32,778 nt of DNA. Source: Acetobacteraceae bacterium (lineage in GTDB: Bacteria > Pseudomonadota > Alphaproteobacteria > Acetobacterales > Acetobacteraceae). The stretch spans positions 1 to 32,778 of the forward strand of contig CANBNK010000046.1 of the NCBI GenBank assembly GCA_947371015.1, given 5' to 3'. How positions within the stretch are numbered: the first letter of the stretch is position 1; every line of letters begins with the position of its first letter. Both the position numbers and the translations under genes were made by a program. The notes beneath the pieces were generated by a model, which made no database searches, was not told where the DNA came from, and was given only the letters and a program-made list of their open reading frames with translations. Below are positions 29,871 to 32,778 of this stretch, piece after piece.

Positions 29871-31099
29871 GCCGCCATCCTCCGGGGCGCGTGGTGGTCA
29901 CTGAGGGACGCCACCAATTCGCGCAGGCTTGCGAGATTATGCACCGGGCGGAACTCGTCCACATGGGGCAACATGGCCCGGATGCCCTGTGATCTGGGCT
30001 GGAAGCCGTCGAAGCGCAACAGCGGGTTCAGCCACACCAGCCGGCGGCAGGATTTTCGCAGGCGTTCCGTGGCTTCCGCCAGCCCGGCGGCGCCCTGGCG
30101 GTCCAGGCCATCCGTGATCAGCAGCACCACGGCGCCCTGGCCGAGCACCCGGCGGGACCATTGCTTGTTGAACAGGTCCAACGACTCGCCGATGCGGGTG
30201 CCGCCGGACCAGTCGGGCACGATGTGGCTGACCATCTCGAAGGCCACTTCCGCGTCGCGTGAGCGGAGTTGGCGGGTGACGTTGGTCAGGCGCGTGCCGA
30301 ACAGGAAGGAATGCACGCGGTCGCGGTCATTGGTTACGGCGTGCAGGAAGTGCAGCAGAACCTGGGCGTAGCGGGACATGCTGCCGGAAATGTCGCACAG
30401 CGCCACCAGCGGCGGCGGGCGGGAGATGCGGCGGCTGCGTTCGAGCGAGAGGATTTCGCCGCCCTGGTGCAGGCTGGCGCGGATGGTGGCGCGCAGGTCC
30501 ACGCGCGGGCCGGTGGGGTCGGGGCGGAAGCGGCGGGTTGGCCGGGCATCCAGCGGCAGGACCAGCTTGCGGATTTCCGCCTTGGCCTGGTTGATCTCGG
30601 CGGCGGACATCGCCTCGAAATCCATGGTTTGCAGGCGTTCGCGGTCGCTGACCGTCATGGTCATGTCGATGGGCGGCGGCTCGTCTTCCGGCTTCTGCGG
30701 CGGCGGCGGCGCTTTCGGCGGGGTCATCGCCTCGGCGACGCGGCGGCTGGCTGCCGGAGGTTTGGCGCGTTCCTTCATGCCGCCTTCGAGGGCATCCATT
30801 GCGGAGGCATGCCTGGCGGCTTCGGGGTCGCGCCAAAACAGCAAAAAGGCCTGGTCGAAGACTTCGAAGTGTTCGCGCTTGTGCACCATGGTGGCGCGCA
30901 GGGCGGCGTGGACCTGGCGGCGGTCGCCGATATCCACCACGGCCAGGGCTTCCAGCGCCGCGAAGGTCTCGGAGGGGCCAACGCCAAGGCCGGTGCGGCG
31001 CAACAGCCGGCCGAAGGCGAGCAGGTTGTGGGCCAGCGCCTGACCACCGGCACCGGCCCCCGCGACCGTCGCGGCGAAGAGGGTGGAAAACTCGCTCAC
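29867..31099 (-). CDS. coxE: CoxE-like von Willebrand factor A domain protein
   Basis: This 410-residue protein is the VWA partner of a MoxR-type ATPase, required in CO-dehydrogenase systems for metal-cluster maturation of the active site. The N-terminal half is helical (LLAFGRLLRRTGLGVGP) with a Pro/Lys-rich linker; the C-terminal VWA domain carries the MIDAS motif ALCDISGSMS and VVLLITDGLDRQG. GTG 31099 (VSEFSTLFA) is chosen because it overlaps the preceding small gene's stop as GTGA, like the other junctions; a GTG at 31168 would read through that small gene. It follows the MoxR ATPase with the 56-residue membrane protein gene in between. Confidence 0.88.
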   Translation of the reverse strand: MSEFSTLFAATVAGAGAGGQALAHNLLAFGRLLRRTGLGVGPSETFAALEALAVVDIGDRRQVHAALRATMVHKREHFEVFDQAFLLFWRDPEAARHASAMDALEGGMKERAKPPAASRRVAEAMTPPKAPPPPQKPEDEPPPIDMTMTVSDRERLQTMDFEAMSAAEINQAKAEIRKLVLPLDARPTRRFRPDPTGPRVDLRATIRASLHQGGEILSLERSRRISRPPPLVALCDISGSMSRYAQVLLHFLHAVTNDRDRVHSFLFGTRLTNVTRQLRSRDAEVAFEMVSHIVPDWSGGTRIGESLDLFNKQWSRRVLGQGAVVLLITDGLDRQGAAGLAEATERLRKSCRRLVWLNPLLRFDGFQPRSQGIRAMLPHVDEFRPVHNLASLRELVASLSDHHAPRRMAA

Positions 31100-31266
31100 C
31101 GTGGCTTGTTGCCGCGGAATGGCGCCGAGAAGGCGAGGGCGCCAATCACCGCGCCGGCGATCTTCCACTGAATGGCGCTTTCAGCCCCGAGGGTGAGCGT
31201 CACCAGCGTCATGCCGATGATGGCACCCAGCCCCGAGGCGACGGCCCTGATCAAGGAATGGTTCAC
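31096..31266 (-). CDS. Small two-segment membrane protein inside the cox accessory operon
   Basis: Reading the minus strand from GTG 31266 gives a 56-residue protein ending at TGA 31096-31098. It starts VNHSLIRAVASGLGAIIGM, has a first hydrophobic stretch (about 8-28), a short charged turn (EAIQWK-like, around residues 29-35), a second hydrophobic stretch (36-50) and a basic tail ending RGNKPR. Both ends overlap neighbours by exactly 4 bp (GTGA with the MoxR stop, GTGA with the coxE start), the same coupling used throughout this operon, which is the main evidence it is translated. It fills what would otherwise be a 163-bp gap. Family not recognised; likely inner-membrane hairpin protein. Confidence 0.75.
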   Translation of the reverse strand: MNHSLIRAVASGLGAIIGMTLVTLTLGAESAIQWKIAGAVIGALAFSAPFRGNKPR

Positions 31267-32153
31267 ACCGTCTTCGCTTCCGCCACCAGCTTGGCGGCAG
31301 CTTCGCCCTTCAGCTTGGCGATGTCGTCCTGGTATTTCAGCAGTACGCCGAGCGTCTCATCCACCATCGTGGGTTCAAGCTCATGCGCGTCCAGCGCGGC
31401 CAACGCCGAGGCCCAGTCGATGGTCTCGGCCACGCCGGGCAGCTTGAAGTAGTCGCCGTTGCGCAGCTTCTGCACGAAGGCCACCACCTGAGCGCTCAGA
31501 TGCTCCGGCACCTGCGGCGCGCGCAGCTTCAGGATCGCGCGTTCGCGGGCGGCGTCGGGGTAGTCCACCCAGTGGTACAGGCAGCGGCGGCGGATGGCGT
31601 CGTGGACTTCCCGCGTGCGGTTGCTCGTGATGATCACCACCGGCGGCGTCGCGGCCTTGATGGTGCCGAGTTCCGGGACGGTGATCTGGTAGTCCGCCAG
31701 GATCTCCAGCAGGAAGGCCTCGAAGGGCTCATCGGCGCGATCAAGCTCGTCGATCAGCAGCACCGCCGGCTCCCCGGTCAGGGCCTGCAGCAGCGGGCGT
31801 TCCTGCAGGAAGCGTCGGTCGTAGATGCCGGCTTCCACCGCCGCGCGGTCCTGCGCCTGGCCGCTGGCTTCCGCCAGGCGGATGCTCATCAGCTGTCGCG
31901 CGTGGTTCCATTCATAGGCCGCCGCCGAGAGGTCCAGGCCGTCATAGCATTGCAGACGCACCAGGCGGCGCGGCAACTCCTTGGCCAGGACCTTGGCGAT
32001 CTCGGTCTTGCCGGTGCCGGGTTCCCCTTCGAGGAACAAAGGCCGGCCCATCTTCAACGCCAGGTGGACCGTGGTGGCCAGCGCCTTGTCGGCGACATAA
32101 CCGCCATCGGCCAGCAGCTGGCGGGTGGCTTCTACGGTTGCGGGCAGGGTCAC
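31263..32153 (-). CDS. coxD: MoxR family AAA+ ATPase (CoxD-like)
   Basis: This 296-residue ATPase has Walker A FLEGEPGTGKTE, Walker B AVLLIDELDRADEPFEAFLLE, sensor 1 VVIITSNRTRE and an arginine finger region RRRCLYHWVDYPD. MoxR ATPases work with VWA partners as chaperones; CoxD is required to introduce sulfur and copper into the CO-dehydrogenase active site, and relatives serve other molybdenum hydroxylases. GTG 32153 overlaps the CoxG stop by 4 bp. The downstream VWA protein coxE is one small gene away. Whether the client is a CO dehydrogenase or another hydroxylase cannot be decided because the structural subunits are outside the window. Confidence 0.9.
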   Translation of the reverse strand: MTLPATVEATRQLLADGGYVADKALATTVHLALKMGRPLFLEGEPGTGKTEIAKVLAKELPRRLVRLQCYDGLDLSAAAYEWNHARQLMSIRLAEASGQAQDRAAVEAGIYDRRFLQERPLLQALTGEPAVLLIDELDRADEPFEAFLLEILADYQITVPELGTIKAATPPVVIITSNRTREVHDAIRRRCLYHWVDYPDAARERAILKLRAPQVPEHLSAQVVAFVQKLRNGDYFKLPGVAETIDWASALAALDAHELEPTMVDETLGVLLKYQDDIAKLKGEAAAKLVAEAKTV

Positions 32154-32778
32154 AGGAACATCAGCGCTGCCATCGCCGCGACAATCCCCATGCCGGCCCA
32201 GGCGATGAGCGGGATGCCCAGGGGTTCGATGGCCGCGAGGATGCTGAACATGGAGACCGGCTGGCCGACCGGCGTCGCGACCGGGGCGGCGGCGGGCGGC
32301 GGGGCCATGGCGGCTTCCGCCTCGGCGGGTGCGGCAACCGGCGCGGGCGTCAGGTTGGCGGCGAACTTGTCGAAGAACTGGTCGGCCATCTGCTTGGCGG
32401 TGCTGTCGATCAGCCGGGCGCCGAGCTGGGCGATCTTGCCGCCGACCTGCGCCTTGACGTTGTATTTTAGGAGTGTCTCGGTCGGGCCGACTTCCTCCAG
32501 TGCCACGTCGGCGCCGCCTTTCGCAAAACCCATGGCGCCGCCCGAACCCTCACCGGAGATGGTGTAGCTGGCCGGCGGGTTGAGGTTTTCCAGCTTCACC
32601 TTGCCGCTGAACTTGGCCGCCATCGGACCGAGCTTGATGCCGACCTTGGCTTCGAACGCGTCGGGCGCGGTGCGGGTGACCGATTCGCAGCCGGGTATGG
32701 CCAGCTTCAGGGCCTCCGGGTCGTTCAAGGCTTCCCACACCGCCTGGCGTGAGGCGGGGATGCGGCGCTCGCCGGTCA
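32150..32778 (-). CDS. coxG: CoxG family SRPBCC protein (5' end cut by the window)
   Basis: The visible 209 residues comprise a SRPBCC/CoxG domain, beginning TGERRIPASRQAVWEALND and continuing LAIPGCESV, KVGIKLGPMAAKFSGKV and a LIDSTAKQMADQFFDKF helix, then an Ala/Pro linker and a C-terminal membrane helix (PLIAWAGMGIVAAMAALMFL). CoxG anchors CO dehydrogenase to the cytoplasmic membrane, and the C-terminal helix fits that role. The last two bases of the window are compatible with an ATG directly preceding TGERR, so only a base or a few codons may be missing. Its stop overlaps the MoxR start by 4 bp. It is the first visible gene of the Mo-hydroxylase accessory series. Confidence 0.9.
   Translation of the reverse strand, partial: TGERRIPASRQAVWEALNDPEALKLAIPGCESVTRTAPDAFEAKVGIKLGPMAAKFSGKVKLENLNPPASYTISGEGSGGAMGFAKGGADVALEEVGPTETLLKYNVKAQVGGKIAQLGARLIDSTAKQMADQFFDKFAANLTPAPVAAPAEAEAAMAPPPAAAPVATPVGQPVSMFSILAAIEPLGIPLIAWAGMGIVAAMAALMFL

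Noticed and set aside
31099-31168. Upstream GTG start for CoxE at 31168
   Set aside because: It would read through the small membrane-protein gene in another frame, whereas GTG 31099 gives the 4-bp overlap seen at the other junctions.

Overview
The window is 32.8 kb of very GC-rich DNA (roughly 70% by eye) packed with genes. Its content points to an alphaproteobacterium of the Acetobacteraceae/Roseomonas type: several Bug (TctC-like) solute receptors, a CoxG/CoxD/CoxE molybdenum-hydroxylase accessory set, a CHAP amidase, and many 4-bp start/stop overlaps. This is inferred from gene content, since no rRNA or other marker is present. I see no tRNA, rRNA, insertion sequence, prophage or CRISPR array.

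Region 1 (15-7769) holds a two-subunit acyl-CoA ligase related to succinyl-CoA synthetase, with its subunits on opposite strands and start codons 10 bp apart. The plus-strand subunit continues into an HMG-CoA-lyase-like aldolase and an AlgX/AlgJ-like SGNH protein. Opposite them lie three paralogous Bug periplasmic receptors and one small secreted or lipid-anchored protein. A plausible but unproven theme is uptake of a carboxylic acid, its activation to a CoA thioester, and C-C cleavage.

Region 2 (7753-12887) is a compact plus-strand operon in which every gene overlaps the next by 1-4 bp: nitronate monooxygenase, enoyl-CoA hydratase, class III CoA-transferase, second enoyl-CoA hydratase, and AMP-forming acyl-CoA synthetase. 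It looks like a complete acyl-CoA catabolic module of unknown substrate. Its first gene overlaps the 5' end of the third Bug gene on the other strand.

Region 3 (12942-18355) contains flavin and redox enzymes: a GMC oxidoreductase divergent from a D-2-hydroxyacid dehydrogenase-type flavoprotein, and an FMN split-barrel protein divergent from a thiol dioxygenase of the 3-mercaptopropionate type. A secreted CHAP-domain protein follows, ending at a strong terminator. Region 4 (18356-22927) has a 500-bp gene-free stretch with an unusual run of back-to-back hairpins, then a minus-strand series: unknown protein, lipoprotein, an MFS exporter carrying a C-terminal ParD-like ribbon-helix-helix domain, a Gfo/Idh/MocA oxidoreductase and RidA.

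Region 5 (22992-32778) starts with an amidase on the plus strand. The rest is one long minus-strand series, in transcription order: CoxG (cut by the window edge), MoxR/CoxD ATPase, an otherwise easily missed 56-residue membrane protein, CoxE (VWA), XdhC/CoxI N-domain, XdhC C-domain, a MoeA-MobA fusion, a sugar-O-methyltransferase-like enzyme and an FkbH-like HAD protein. The first seven are coupled by 4-bp overlaps and form a maturation module for a molybdenum hydroxylase whose structural genes are probably just outside the window.

The best candidates for something new are the MFS-ParD fusion, the hairpin array downstream of ridA, the hidden membrane microprotein inside the cox accessory operon, and the aldolase lacking the HMG-CoA lyase cysteine next to the divergent CoA ligase.
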